From assembly GCF_030503435.1 (NCBI RefSeq), contig NZ_JAUKPO010000010.1, forward strand, positions 124,001-188,000: a stretch of 64,000 bases of DNA, in the 5' to 3' direction. Positions within the stretch are counted from its first letter, which is position 1. Every line of letters starts with the position of its first letter. This stretch comes from Rhodocytophaga aerolata (GTDB lineage Bacteria; Bacteroidota; Bacteroidia; Cytophagales; 172606-1). Both the position numbers and the translations under genes were made by a program. This document shows, piece after piece, positions 52,428-61,942 of the stretch. A model generated the notes under the pieces. It had not been told where the DNA came from and ran no database searches. It worked only from the letters and a program-made list of their open reading frames with translations.

Positions 52428-54659
52428 CTACTGAACTTCCGTAATTTCCAGAATAACACTCGTCCGGCGGGCATTCACCCCGGGATTAAAACCAATCGTC
52501 ATCAAGTAGTTGCCAGAATAACTGGTTTCGCCAGAAATGGTTGTTTTGGTGTTAGGATACAGGTTAATTTCCTTTACGGTGTATTTTTTATCCGGGTGCA
52601 GGCCACCAAGTTTTACCGGCGACAAACTGCCATCGCCATACCTGTTGGATACCAGGTAACTAAACATCACCGCCCGGTCTTTGGCTTCATTTACATACAT
52701 CAGGGAAGCAAAATCATTTTCCTGCGGACTGGCCAAGCGGTACAAATCTCCATGCCATACCACTTCACTAATAGATTTATAGGTACTCACAGCATTCTGG
52801 CAGAATTTAAGGTCCTCTGGCTTCAGTTCACTTACCACAATATCGAAACCCAGTTTGCCCATCATGGCTACGTCGGTGCGGAATTTAATGGGTTGCTTAC
52901 CCCAGTCGGTTACGTGATTGTCGTGCGAAATGGCCGGGAAGAAATACGAATACTCCCACTGAATAAAAATGCGTTCCAGCGGATCAGTATTGTCGCTGAG
53001 CCAGAATTCCGTAAAATATTGCAGAGCCGCATAATCTACACGGCCTCCCCCACCAGAACACAGCATCATAGGCATATCCGGATACTTGGCCCGGAAGCGT
53101 TGCAGCACTTTATACAGGCCTTTTACATACTCTACATACAGATGCGACTGTTTGTCTTTCAGGTAGGCAGAGTGGGCATTGTAGATTACGGCATTACAAT
53201 CCCACTTGAAAAAAGCCACATCCGGATTTTTCGTAAGAATATTATCCAGTACGCCAAACACAAAATCCTGCACTTTGGGGTTGCTTAGGTCCAGCACCAG
53301 CTGGTTGCGGTAGAGGTGCTCTGGCCGCTGCGGTTCACGAATGACCCAATCCGGATGTTTTTCATACAATTCACTTTTGGGATTCACCATTTCGGGCTCT
53401 ACCCAGATGCCGAATTTTACCTGATTATTCTGGGCTTCTTTCACCAGGTAGCCAATGCCATGCGGCAGTTTCTGCACATTCTCCTGCCAGTCGCCCAGGC
53501 CGGCTTTGTCGCTGTTGCGGGGATATTTGTTGGCAAACCAGCCATCATCCAGTAGAAACATATCTACGCCCAGTTTTTTGGTGTCTTTGATGAGTTCGGC
53601 CAGTTTGGGTTCGTTGAAGTCGAAATAGGTAGCTTCCCAGTTGTTGAGCAAGGTAAGGCGGGAACCGTTGCCGTTCATTATTTTGTATTTACGGGCCCAG
53701 CGGTGCATGTTGCGGCTGGCTTCCCCCTTGCCCTTATCAGAATACGTATACACAAACATGGGTGTTGTAAATTCCTGGCCCTTGCCTAAGGTATAAGCAG
53801 ACGCATGCGGATTGATTCCGGCAATAATGCGCAGGTTGTTCAGCGGGTCTACTTCCAGATCTACCCGGAAATTGCCCGACCATTCTACGGAGCCAAACAG
53901 TACGCGGCCTTCGTCTTCGGAGGCGGCTTTATCTAAAGATACCATAAAGGTTGGCGGCTGATACAAGTTAGCCCTGGTACCTAGTTTGGTGTCCAGTACT
54001 TTGATGCCAGAAGTCAGGCGGATTTCTTCTGGTTGCATTTCTTTGGCCCAGTCGCCGTGGTAATGTTTCAGCCAGTAGCTATTTGCCTTCATATACAGAT
54101 TTGCCGAGGCATATTTATGCAAGGTTACATTGCCTTTTTCGTTGTTCTTTATCACCGACCACTGCTCAATCACATTTTCTTGCGCATAAACTTTATAATA
54201 GAGCATAACCTCCAATGCATACACCGGATCGCGGAGCAGGATGTTAGTGGTAGATACATTGTTGTCGGTTTTTTGCACCTGGTGGCTTACGTATTGAAGA
54301 TCCAGAGAAGTATTGCCATCGGCATGCGTTACCCAGATGGCAGGCTCTACCAGGTTGCGGGAACCACTGGGCGTATAGGCAGCATTTAATATACCCGAAT
54401 AATCATCTCCTTGGCGGTACATGGCCGGTGCATATTGGTATTCAGAAGCATTGTTCAGCTTGGTACCAAAATAAAGTATACCTACCCGTTTATCTGCATC
54501 CACACCTAACGCCAGGCCATAATGCTGTGTTTCGATAGGAATAACGGTAGAAGACTGGGCATACGCCCCAATCAGGCATAGACTCATTAGGGGAGACAGT
54601 ACGGCTGTTACTTTAACCAAAAAGGCAAAAGTACACCTACCGGCAAAGGTATATTTCAT
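52428..54659 (-). CDS. Secreted alpha-galactosidase, GH36
   Basis: 743 residues with an N-terminal signal. The N-terminal beta-sandwich is followed by the catalytic barrel: FLLDDGWFANKYPRN, VKFGIWVEPEMVNPKSELYEKHPDW, DVAFFKWDCN (nucleophile Asp near residue 484) and EFWLSDNTDPLERI (acid/base Asp near 554), and a C-terminal beta domain. GH36 hydrolyses alpha-galactosides such as raffinose family sugars. Antisense open frames inside it are shadows. Confidence 0.93.
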   Translation of the reverse strand: MKYTFAGRCTFAFLVKVTAVLSPLMSLCLIGAYAQSSTVIPIETQHYGLALGVDADKRVGILYFGTKLNNASEYQYAPAMYRQGDDYSGILNAAYTPSGSRNLVEPAIWVTHADGNTSLDLQYVSHQVQKTDNNVSTTNILLRDPVYALEVMLYYKVYAQENVIEQWSVIKNNEKGNVTLHKYASANLYMKANSYWLKHYHGDWAKEMQPEEIRLTSGIKVLDTKLGTRANLYQPPTFMVSLDKAASEDEGRVLFGSVEWSGNFRVDLEVDPLNNLRIIAGINPHASAYTLGKGQEFTTPMFVYTYSDKGKGEASRNMHRWARKYKIMNGNGSRLTLLNNWEATYFDFNEPKLAELIKDTKKLGVDMFLLDDGWFANKYPRNSDKAGLGDWQENVQKLPHGIGYLVKEAQNNQVKFGIWVEPEMVNPKSELYEKHPDWVIREPQRPEHLYRNQLVLDLSNPKVQDFVFGVLDNILTKNPDVAFFKWDCNAVIYNAHSAYLKDKQSHLYVEYVKGLYKVLQRFRAKYPDMPMMLCSGGGGRVDYAALQYFTEFWLSDNTDPLERIFIQWEYSYFFPAISHDNHVTDWGKQPIKFRTDVAMMGKLGFDIVVSELKPEDLKFCQNAVSTYKSISEVVWHGDLYRLASPQENDFASLMYVNEAKDRAVMFSYLVSNRYGDGSLSPVKLGGLHPDKKYTVKEINLYPNTKTTISGETSYSGNYLMTIGFNPGVNARRTSVILEITEVQ

Positions 54660-54823
54660 ACAAAACCAGGTTAACTTGAATGGAGGTTGTTCTATATTTC
54701 CTTGAATCAGGCAAATTACAAGTTAGTTGGGATTGTTTGATACTTTATGTGGAAAAAATTGGAGTACCCGGTAATGAGGATAAGCCTATCTGTTTCTAAA
54801 AGCTTTGGTATTTCCACAAAAAA

Positions 54824-54844
54824 AGAGGCTATTACATAGCCTCT
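54824..54844 (-). terminator. Hairpin terminator overlapping a stop codon
   Basis: On the minus strand AGAGGCTAT-GTA-ATAGCCTCT forms a 9-bp stem followed by seven T. It begins inside the last codons of the secreted-protein gene ending at 54832. Confidence 0.85.
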
Positions 54845-55302
54845 TGTGGTAGCTGCATTTCATTGGGATGCGCTACGGTAATGGTTCGCCTGGTCAGGGT
54901 TTGCAAAGAAAACTCCCTCGTATAGGTATGGGTAGGACTTTTAACCATAATCCTATAGCTGCCGTTGGGCAAATTTTTTACATTTAACTTGCTTACATAG
55001 GTGGCCGTCTTGCCCAGATTCTTTCTATAAACCACCTGATTGTGCTTGTCCAGTATAAGAATATATACTTTTTCTAGTTGAGGATTTTCCAGATGTACAG
55101 CTATCGTAAAACTACCCGGAAAGGAGTAACTCAGGGCTTGTAAATGGCTGGGGGAACCTGTGTTTTCAGTTGGAATAAGCGCCGTTGCTAACGTGCCAGG
55201 CATGGCGATACTTTCATTTGCCGGGAGTGTACCGGCCAGTACAGCTAATAGAAGTGCTTTACAGAAACCATTTCTGCAGAAGCGGAAAAGAACAGTGTTC
55301 AT
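54832..55302 (-). CDS. Small secreted protein with Por-type/DUF3244-like domain
   Basis: 156 residues. A signal peptide (LLLAVLAGTLPANESIA) precedes a short beta domain: FTIAVHLENPQLEKVYILILDKHNQVVYRKNLGKTATYVSKLNVKNLPNGSYRIMVKSPTHTYTREF, the strand pattern of T9SS sorting-domain-like or DUF3244 proteins. No Cys. It ends at its own terminator. Function unknown. Confidence 0.65.
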   Translation of the reverse strand: MNTVLFRFCRNGFCKALLLAVLAGTLPANESIAMPGTLATALIPTENTGSPSHLQALSYSFPGSFTIAVHLENPQLEKVYILILDKHNQVVYRKNLGKTATYVSKLNVKNLPNGSYRIMVKSPTHTYTREFSLQTLTRRTITVAHPNEMQLPQEAM

Positions 55303-55863
55303 GGGGTAGAAGGGTGTTTATTGGTGTATATAAATAGCAGGATTACAAGAGGAACAGGTGTATTATTTCTTGTAAATCCATGGGCACAAAACTAGTGGCA
55401 ACCGGCAGCCATTCCTATTTTTTCAGGTAGACAGCAGGTACACAGCAGACACCTTGGGAGTAGACAATAAGGTGGCAATGAATGTAAACAAAACTCATCT
55501 GTGCACACGCAGAAAAGTAACAGTCTACTATACGCACCCCGTGTGAGTGACGCGTGGAATGTAAAACATCCATTTATCCCATACCCATTTTTATTGGTGT
55601 TGGCCTTAACAGAGTGCCTGCAATATGTCTCCGGCTAGTTCCACGGGCAAGTTATGCCTGGCAAATGGTATCTTGGTTAAGCATACACTGTACATGGATT
55701 GATAAAAAGAAAGGGAGTACTATGTTCTAATAGGTAGATGCCCGGAATTCAGAAGAGCATTTTTTGCTACAGAATTAACTTCAAAAAATTTTCTAAAAAA
55801 AAGACTTGACTCTTACCTTACGTCATAGTGTATGTTTGCATAGGTAATCAATAACAGCAGCTT
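55303..55863. other. Intergenic stretch with MerR promoter
   Basis: 561 bases without a gene. The MerR-type promoter at 55806-55836 lies near its right end. An imperfect tandem of GTA(G/C)ACAGCAG occurs around 55430. No RNA gene or strong hairpin was seen elsewhere. Confidence 0.55.
55806..55836 (+). promoter_or_regulatory. MerR-type promoter with 19-bp spacer
   Basis: TTGACT (55806-55811) and TATGTT (55831-55836) are separated by exactly 19 bases, the long spacer on which MerR-family activators act. The spacer contains CTTACCTTACGTCATAG, a degenerate dyad. It drives the MerR/TipAS gene starting at 55864, so autoregulation is likely. Confidence 0.55.
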
Positions 55864-56634
55864 ATGGAAAGATATTCTGTAAAACAGCTCTCCCGGTTAG
55901 CAGGTGTAAGTGTGCGCACGCTTCATCTCTACGACCAGATAGGGCTACTAAAACCGGCCATCCGTACCGAGGCCAGGTACCGGTTATATGGGAGGGAGCA
56001 ACTGCTGCGGCTTCAGCAAATACTGTTGTACAAAGAACTGGATTTTAGCCTGCACGAAATCGGACGCATCTTAGATAAGCCTGGTTTCGACAAGTTGAAA
56101 GCGCTGGAACAACACAAAACAGCCCTGGAAGCCCGCCGCAACAGATTATCTACCTTGCTGCAAACGCTTGACAAAACTATTTCACATGTAAAAAACAACA
56201 CAATGCTAACACCAGAAGAATTATACGAAGGCCTGCCCAAAGAAACGGCAGAAGCCTACCGCAACGAAGCGTCCGCCAAATATGGGGCCGATGCCCTGGC
56301 AACCTCTGAAAACTACCTGCGGCAACTCAGCAAAGCAGACTTTGCCAAACTGAAAGAGGAGAGTAAGGAGATTGCTTCTACCCTTTTTGCCATGCGGCAG
56401 CAAAATCCCGAAAGTGAACCGGTACAAAAGCTGATAGCCCGGCATTATGCCATTATCCGCCAATTCTGGGGCACCGCTAACTCCGCAGACCCGCAGGCAG
56501 AAGCCTATGAAGGCCTTGGCCAGTTATATGTTTCCGACGAGCGGTTTACCTTGGTTGACGGACAAGCTCAACCGGAATATGCTTTGTTTATGAGTAAAGC
56601 CATGGGCTACTTTGCCAAAAATTCTTTGACATAA
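55864..56634 (+). CDS. MerR-family regulator with TipAS domain
   Basis: 256 residues. The HTH (YSVKQLSRLAGVSVRTLHLYDQIGLLKPAIRTEARYRLYG) is at the N-terminus, followed by a coiled coil (KALEQHKTALEARRNRLSTLLQTLDKTISH) and a C-terminal TipAS drug-binding domain (EELYEGLPKETAEAYRNEASAKYG ... ANSADPQAEAYEGLGQLYVSDERFT). It resembles TipAL/SkgA regulators, which sense drugs or stress. Self-activation from the 19-bp-spacer promoter is inferred. Confidence 0.9.
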   Translation: MERYSVKQLSRLAGVSVRTLHLYDQIGLLKPAIRTEARYRLYGREQLLRLQQILLYKELDFSLHEIGRILDKPGFDKLKALEQHKTALEARRNRLSTLLQTLDKTISHVKNNTMLTPEELYEGLPKETAEAYRNEASAKYGADALATSENYLRQLSKADFAKLKEESKEIASTLFAMRQQNPESEPVQKLIARHYAIIRQFWGTANSADPQAEAYEGLGQLYVSDERFTLVDGQAQPEYALFMSKAMGYFAKNSLT

Positions 56635-56954
56635 ACAGCCTGTATTTGCTAATGACTACCCATGCCCGGAGAAGGATTCTCCGGGCATGCTTGTTTATAA
56701 AGTACCTTCCGGTTAGCATTTACAAAGTATATTATCCACAGCAATTGACTCTTTTTCAGGAATATCCACTTGGTATCTACTTGCATTTTTGTCACTGTCC
56801 ACTTCCTGTCTACCTCTTTATTTTCTTACAAAAGCACCTGGCCAATACCTTTGCAAGCATAGAAGGACAGCCATTCTGATTACTTCTACCAGAGGCTGTT
56901 CATCATTTTTTCATGTCACCTTTTATACGCATTCACTTAAAACTTGTATTCCCT
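56635..56954. other. Intergenic stretch between MerR and methyltransferase genes
   Basis: About 320 bases. It holds a strong hairpin at 56661-56689; the rest shows no gene or clear site. Other possible methyltransferase starts (56913, 56970) lie at its right end. Confidence 0.55.
56661..56689 (+). terminator. Perfect 13-bp hairpin after the MerR gene
   Basis: CATGCCCGGAGAA (56661-56673), loop GGA, TTCTCCGGGCATG (56677-56689), then CTTGTTTAT. The stem is perfect; the T-run is weak. Confidence 0.7.
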
Positions 56955-58052
56955 ATGTGTACCCTAGAAATGCCAACCGCTACTCAGGATTTTGCCGGAA
57001 CGCTCCTCCACACCTATAACCAGGCAGCACTCACCTTAATGATATCCGTGGGCCACCAGGCCGGTTTATTTGATCAGATGGGAACAATGCCACCGGCTAC
57101 CAGTGTGGAAATTGCTGCTGCCACCGGTTTGCAGGAAAGATATGTGCGGGAATGGCTTGGAGCCATGGTTACCGGAGAAATTATAGACTATACCCCAGAA
57201 ACCGGGCAATATCACCTGCCTGCCAGTCGTGCAGCTTTTCTTATGCGTTCGTCCGGGTCGGATAACCTGGCGGTGTTTGCTCAATACATACCAGTGCTGG
57301 CCACAGTAGAAAATGATATTCTCAATTGCTTCAAAAATGGGGGTGGCGTGCCGTACGCCAAGTATTCGCGTTTCCATGAAGTAATGGCGGAAGACAGCGG
57401 CCAAAGTGTACTTAGTTCACTCATAGACCAGATTCTTCCGCTGGCTCCCGGACTAACGGCCTCGTTAGAAAAAGGAATAGAGGTAATGGATGTAGGCTGC
57501 GGCAGCGGCCGGGCACTGAATCTGCTAGCTAAAACATTCCCCAAAAGCCGCTTTACCGGCTATGATTTATGTCTGGAGCCTCTTGAAGTTGCCAGGGCTG
57601 AAGCTCATAAAGCCGGATTGACCAATGTTACTTTCCAACAACGGGACCTGACTCATTTTGCACCCGACCAGCCGTTTGACCTGATTACTGCCTTTGATGC
57701 CATACACGACCAGGCCCGGCCAGATCAAGTACTAGCGATGATTTATCAGTCACTCAAACAAGATGGTACCTTTCTGATGCAGGACATTGACGGTTCCAGC
57801 CATCTGCACAACAATCTACACCATCCCTTAGGCACGTTTTTGTATACAGTTTCCTGTATGCACTGCATGACTGTTTCGCTGGCACAGGACGGAATGGCCC
57901 TGGGTACCATGTGGGGCACCGAAAAGGCAGAGCAATTGCTGAAAGAAGCAGGGTTTAAACACATGTCCGTAAAACGCCTGCCCCATGATGCGCAGAACTG
58001 TTATTACATCGTAAAAAAAGAAATTACCTACCCAAAAGTATATGGAATCTGA
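56955..58052 (+). CDS. SAM methyltransferase with N-terminal winged helix
   Basis: 365 residues from ATG 56955; starts at 56913 or 56970 are also possible. The N-terminal wHTH-like domain (LMISVGHQAGLFDQMGTMPPATSVEIAAATGLQERYVREWLGAMV) resembles Rv2258c-type enzymes. The SAM-binding core is VMDVGCGSGRALNLLA, FTGYDLCLEPLEVA and FDLITAFDAIHDQARPDQ. The substrate is unknown. It overlaps the enoyl-CoA hydratase gene by 11 bases, so the two are coupled. Confidence 0.85.
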   Translation: MCTLEMPTATQDFAGTLLHTYNQAALTLMISVGHQAGLFDQMGTMPPATSVEIAAATGLQERYVREWLGAMVTGEIIDYTPETGQYHLPASRAAFLMRSSGSDNLAVFAQYIPVLATVENDILNCFKNGGGVPYAKYSRFHEVMAEDSGQSVLSSLIDQILPLAPGLTASLEKGIEVMDVGCGSGRALNLLAKTFPKSRFTGYDLCLEPLEVARAEAHKAGLTNVTFQQRDLTHFAPDQPFDLITAFDAIHDQARPDQVLAMIYQSLKQDGTFLMQDIDGSSHLHNNLHHPLGTFLYTVSCMHCMTVSLAQDGMALGTMWGTEKAEQLLKEAGFKHMSVKRLPHDAQNCYYIVKKEITYPKVYGI

Positions 58053-59049
58053 ACGGATTCCTTTCCATACTCAGCTTATGCATATGAACAAAATTATTTC
58101 CCAGACTGTAGGGTATTTCCTTGCAATACTGGCAGGCCGCCTGGTTGCAGTGAGCAAAAAACTTGTTACATGGCTTAACAGACCAGAAACAGCCATACAT
58201 CCGGCAAAGGTACCAGCTACTGATGGCAGAACATCCCCTCCTCTTGCCGCAGATTCTATTATTACAGAAAGAAACAAGCATACACTGACTATTTTTCTTA
58301 ACCGGCCACAGGTATTGAATGCAATGGATATGCAGATGGCCCAGGCCTTGCTTGAACAGGTAAAAAAAGCAGCCGAAGACCCTGCCATCCGGGTAGTAAT
58401 CCTTACTGGCACAGGACGGGCCTTTTGCTCAGGGGGCGATTTAACATTTGCCTTACAAGCCAATCCAGAACAGCCCGGCGATTCATTTCAGGCACTAACA
58501 ACCATTCTCCATGAGTGCATTGAAGTGATTAGAAATATGCCAAAGCCGGTTATAGCTGCCCTTAACGGGCCTGCAGCAGGTGCCGGACTATTTCTGGCAT
58601 TGGCCTGCGATATCCGCTTAATGGCAGAAAATGCCTATATGAAAGCTTCCAATACCTCCTACGGTCTTACATTGCCGGCTAGTGGAACGTATACCCTGCC
58701 TCGCCTGGTAGGCATGGGTAAAGCATTAGAGATTATAATGCTCGACAAACCTATTTCTGCACAAGCAGCGCAATCGCTGGGGCTGGTAACCATGGTTCTG
58801 GAAGATAAATCCATTTACCCTGGGGCAGAGGCCTTTGCACAGGAGTTATCTCTAAAGGCCGTGCATGCTATAGGGCAGGTTAAACTATTGATGAATGATA
58901 CATTTGACCGCAGTTTGAAAGAACAATTAGTTGCCGAGCAACAGGCTATTGTCTACAGCGCCAACCATCCGGAAGGAAGAGAAGGGCTTCAGGCATTCAC
59001 ACAAAAACGTACGCCAGTGTATGAATCCATCCCTTTTTTCAGGGAATGA
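58042..59049 (+). CDS. Enoyl-CoA hydratase/isomerase family protein
   Basis: 335 residues from ATG 58042. The crotonase core starts near residue 75: LTIFLNRPQVLNAMDMQM, VVILTGTGRAFCSGGDL (oxyanion) and PVIAALNGPAAGAGLFLALACDIRL (catalytic Gly region). The first 70 residues are an unusual extension with a possible membrane-associated helix (VGYFLAILAGRLVAVSKKL). The typical Glu catalysts are not clearly identifiable, so isomerase or other crotonase chemistry is possible. Translationally coupled to the methyltransferase gene. Confidence 0.85.
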   Translation: MESERIPFHTQLMHMNKIISQTVGYFLAILAGRLVAVSKKLVTWLNRPETAIHPAKVPATDGRTSPPLAADSIITERNKHTLTIFLNRPQVLNAMDMQMAQALLEQVKKAAEDPAIRVVILTGTGRAFCSGGDLTFALQANPEQPGDSFQALTTILHECIEVIRNMPKPVIAALNGPAAGAGLFLALACDIRLMAENAYMKASNTSYGLTLPASGTYTLPRLVGMGKALEIIMLDKPISAQAAQSLGLVTMVLEDKSIYPGAEAFAQELSLKAVHAIGQVKLLMNDTFDRSLKEQLVAEQQAIVYSANHPEGREGLQAFTQKRTPVYESIPFFRE

Positions 59050-59061
59050 TTACACACCTAG

Positions 59062-59094
59062 AAACCTGTTAGGTTTACAAAATCTAACAGGTTT
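59062..59094. terminator. Hairpin terminator, CCTGTTAGG type
   Basis: AAACCTGTTAGGTTT (59062-59076) and AAATCTAACAGGTTT (59080-59094) form a 15-bp stem with one wobble and a 3-nt loop. It ends the enoyl-CoA hydratase transcript and matches the 3666 hairpin. Confidence 0.75.
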
Positions 59095-59201
59095 GTGCGT
59101 AACGCTTCGGCGATTAGTTGCTGAAAGAACGATAAAACATCTTCTGAAGAAATTAAAAGACCGGTTATTCCAACACGTACAAAACAGAACTTGCATACCT
59201 T

Positions 59202-60185
59202 ATGAAAACAAAAGAAGAGATTGAATTTACCGTAAATCAAGCTTTACAGTCCACCAACTCGGCTTCTATCTATTTTCAGCAACCAGAAATTGGTGAACTG
59301 AAAGTAGAAATAGAGAAAGGCGAATGGTATTGTATAACAAAAAACGAAATTCAAACCAGAGAAGAAAGCATCCGGTTTGAAGTAGACAAGCAATTTCCTT
59401 TTATATGCCTGTTCTTTCAGATTAAAGGAAGTTCGAACTTTGCTGATTACCCGGCTGCCCAGATACCTGAAAAACACCATTCTCTTAATTATTTACCCGA
59501 TTTTAAATCGCAATATGTTGTAGGAAAGAACAAATACCTGCAGGATATGTCTATTAAAATTACGCCGGAGGCATTGGCCGATAAACTTTTAGGAAACGAC
59601 ATACCCGAAGAACGCTGGCAACAACTGATAAAAGACAAAGAACCTTATGTGACCCTGCATGACAGTAAAAAAATGAATCCGGTTATCTGGGATACGCTCT
59701 TTCAGCTGCTTCACTGTCCGTATAGCGGGTCAGTCGCAAAGATGTACAAAGAATTGCTGATACGTATGTTATTTATACACCAGATCATGAGCTTCCGGCA
59801 GCCAACCGGCAAAGCATTACCCACTATTGATACTAAATTGCACAAACGTGATATAGAAGTGCTGCATGCCATTAAAGAATACCTGGAACTGCATTACCTG
59901 GACGACCTTTCGCTGGATGCGATTGTAAAAGAATTTGGCATCAACACATTTAAGCTGAAATACGGATTCAAAAAATTATTTGGCATGCCGGTTATGAAGT
60001 TTATTGACGATAAGAAAATGGCTTATGCCAAACAACTGCTGCTTGACCGCCATACAGAGGTTATGGATATTGCCGAAAGGCTCGGATACAATCATTACAA
60101 TAATTTTAGTGCAGCATTTAAACGGAAATATGGATATTCGCCTGCTTTTTTTGTGGAGAAAGAAGAATACATAGCACATATTTAA
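59202..60185 (+). CDS. AraC-family regulator
   Basis: 327 residues. The N-terminal 220 residues have no recognised domain. The C-terminal HTH_18 (about 228-320) includes HYLDDLSLDAIVKEFGINTFKLKYGFKKLFGMPVMKFIDDKKM and MDIAERLGYNHYNNFSAAFKRKYGYSPAFF. It is monocistronic and bounded by terminators on both sides. The target is unknown. Confidence 0.85.
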   Translation: MKTKEEIEFTVNQALQSTNSASIYFQQPEIGELKVEIEKGEWYCITKNEIQTREESIRFEVDKQFPFICLFFQIKGSSNFADYPAAQIPEKHHSLNYLPDFKSQYVVGKNKYLQDMSIKITPEALADKLLGNDIPEERWQQLIKDKEPYVTLHDSKKMNPVIWDTLFQLLHCPYSGSVAKMYKELLIRMLFIHQIMSFRQPTGKALPTIDTKLHKRDIEVLHAIKEYLELHYLDDLSLDAIVKEFGINTFKLKYGFKKLFGMPVMKFIDDKKMAYAKQLLLDRHTEVMDIAERLGYNHYNNFSAAFKRKYGYSPAFFVEKEEYIAHI

Positions 60186-60502
60186 ACCAGCATAGTATCT
60201 GGCAGCAGCCGGAAAATTACAATAGTTCTTATTGTAATTTTCCGGCTTTTTAGCTTCATCAGCTCTACCCTCACCCACGCTTATCCATTAACTAATCGGC
60301 TAAGTATTATCAAATAACATACTATTTATCAACCATTTATTCACATATCTTCCTATGTGCTTGTTGCCAACAGATGAATACTAAATACAACGCTTTCATT
60401 TTTTCGGATAATACTTTTCTCATACATCATACTCCTTTTTTCATATCCGGTTTCAGGCTTCCGGGTTGCAAATTTGTATCATCAAACAACAACACACATT
60501 TT
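60186..60502. other. Non-coding stretch before the haloperoxidase gene
   Basis: Contains the terminator at 60207-60252, then a stretch that is open in the haloperoxidase frame from 60374 but has no family similarity, so it is treated as leader. Confidence 0.5.
60207..60252 (+). terminator. Rho-independent terminator after the AraC gene
   Basis: An 18-bp stem (arms 60207-60224 and 60230-60247, beginning AGCCGGAAAATT) with a 5-nt loop, followed by TTTTT. Confidence 0.9.
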
Positions 60503-61819
60503 ATGAAAACAACAAACTTATTTGCCCTGCTAATGGCAATTACGATTCTGTTTGCCTGCAACAAGTTTAAAGACATTACTCCGGATTATGCGGAAGGCCC
60601 CAAACCGGAGAAAAAGTATTTCAAAGGGATTTCCAACCAGGTAATCCTGGATTGGAACATAGCCGCCTTTGATGCAATGGGTGGAGCTACCTATCAGCAC
60701 TCTTTACTGGCTTCCCGGGTAAATGCCATGGTACACATTGCTATGCACGATGCTTTAAATGCCATAGGCCCGGCGTTCGAAACATATGCCCTGCAAACCA
60801 AAGACTACCAGGCTGAACCAATTAGTGCAGCTGCCTCAGCCGCTCACCGGGTATTAGTGGCTCATTTCCCGGATAAAAAAGCGGACTTAGATGCCAGGCT
60901 GCAACAATCGCTGGCAGGTATTCCGGAAGGCCAGCCTAAAGCACATGGACTGGCACTTGGTGTAGAAGCTGCCAATGCCATTCTGGCCCTCCGCCAAAAC
61001 GATGGAGCTTTTGCAGATCCTTTTGGTGCTATTGAGCCTTCTACTGAACCAGGTGTTTACCAGGCTGTTCCACCCTTCGACATTATCTTTGCTCCCTTCT
61101 GGAAAACCATGCAACCTTTTGGCCTGCAAAGCCCGGAACAATTCCGCAGTACCCCCCAGCCTAGCCTCACTAGTGAGGTATATACCCAGGATTACAATGA
61201 AATAAAAAGTGTAGGCCAACTAAACAGCCAGACTCGCACTGCCGAACAAACTTCCTATGCAAAGTTCTGGTATGAGTTTTCAGAAGCAGGCTGGAACCGG
61301 GTGGCCCGTTCAGCTATCTCCGGCAAAAAACTGGATCTACTCACTACAGCCCGTTTGTTCGCTTTACTTAACATGGCTTTGGCAGATTCTTATACAGCCG
61401 GCTGGGATTCAAAATTCCACTACAATTTCTGGAGACCCTACACTGCTATCCGGGCAGCTGAAAACGATGGCAACGGACAAACCGTAGCCGACCAGAGCTG
61501 GGAACCTTTGATGCCTACACCGCCGGTACAGGATTATCCGTCTACCCATAGTGCCTTAGGGAATGCAGGTGCCACTGTGTTAGCTGCGATATTAGGAGAT
61601 AATACAAAGTTCACCATGATCTCTAATACAGCTGAAATACCTGGGTCTACCCGCAGCTTCAAGAGTTTCAGCCAGGCGGCTGATGAAAATGCCGATTCAC
61701 GTGTGATGGCAGGTATTCACTTCCGCTTCTCCTGTGAAGCAGGCCAGGACCTGGGCAATAAAGTGGGCAAATTTATCGTAGAAAATAAGCTCCGCCCGGT
61801 GAAAACCAGCCAGCAATAA
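60503..61819 (+). CDS. Vanadium-dependent haloperoxidase-like lipoprotein (PAP2)
   Basis: 438 residues from ATG 60503, where a lipoprotein signal (LLMAITILFAC) begins; the 5' extension is rejected. The PAP2/VHPO fold is seen in NAMVHIAMHDALNAIGP, KFHYNFWRPYTAIRAAE (Arg), DYPSTHSALGNAGATV (Ser-His) and AGIHFRFSCEAGQDLGNKVG (Arg/His). Such enzymes oxidise halides or are phosphatase relatives. Whether vanadate is bound cannot be told. It is monocistronic. Confidence 0.85.
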   Translation: MKTTNLFALLMAITILFACNKFKDITPDYAEGPKPEKKYFKGISNQVILDWNIAAFDAMGGATYQHSLLASRVNAMVHIAMHDALNAIGPAFETYALQTKDYQAEPISAAASAAHRVLVAHFPDKKADLDARLQQSLAGIPEGQPKAHGLALGVEAANAILALRQNDGAFADPFGAIEPSTEPGVYQAVPPFDIIFAPFWKTMQPFGLQSPEQFRSTPQPSLTSEVYTQDYNEIKSVGQLNSQTRTAEQTSYAKFWYEFSEAGWNRVARSAISGKKLDLLTTARLFALLNMALADSYTAGWDSKFHYNFWRPYTAIRAAENDGNGQTVADQSWEPLMPTPPVQDYPSTHSALGNAGATVLAAILGDNTKFTMISNTAEIPGSTRSFKSFSQAADENADSRVMAGIHFRFSCEAGQDLGNKVGKFIVENKLRPVKTSQQ

Positions 61820-61942
61820 GATCCTCAACTGTGTTGGCTTACGAGTATATGTAAACTTGCAGGCTCCCTGGCAAAGAATCAGAAACTTTGACCAGGGAGC
61901 TTGCCTTTGTATATTGCCTGAAGTTTTCCATCAACTCAACCA

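Noticed and set aside
52596-53288. 230-codon open frame antisense to the alpha-galactosidase gene
   Set aside because: It lies wholly within the GH36 gene in the opposite direction, has no family-like motifs and is a shadow of its codon pattern.
55425-55452. Imperfect tandem GTA(G/C)ACAGCAG repeats
   Set aside because: Only two short copies; too weak to call a repeat or operator.
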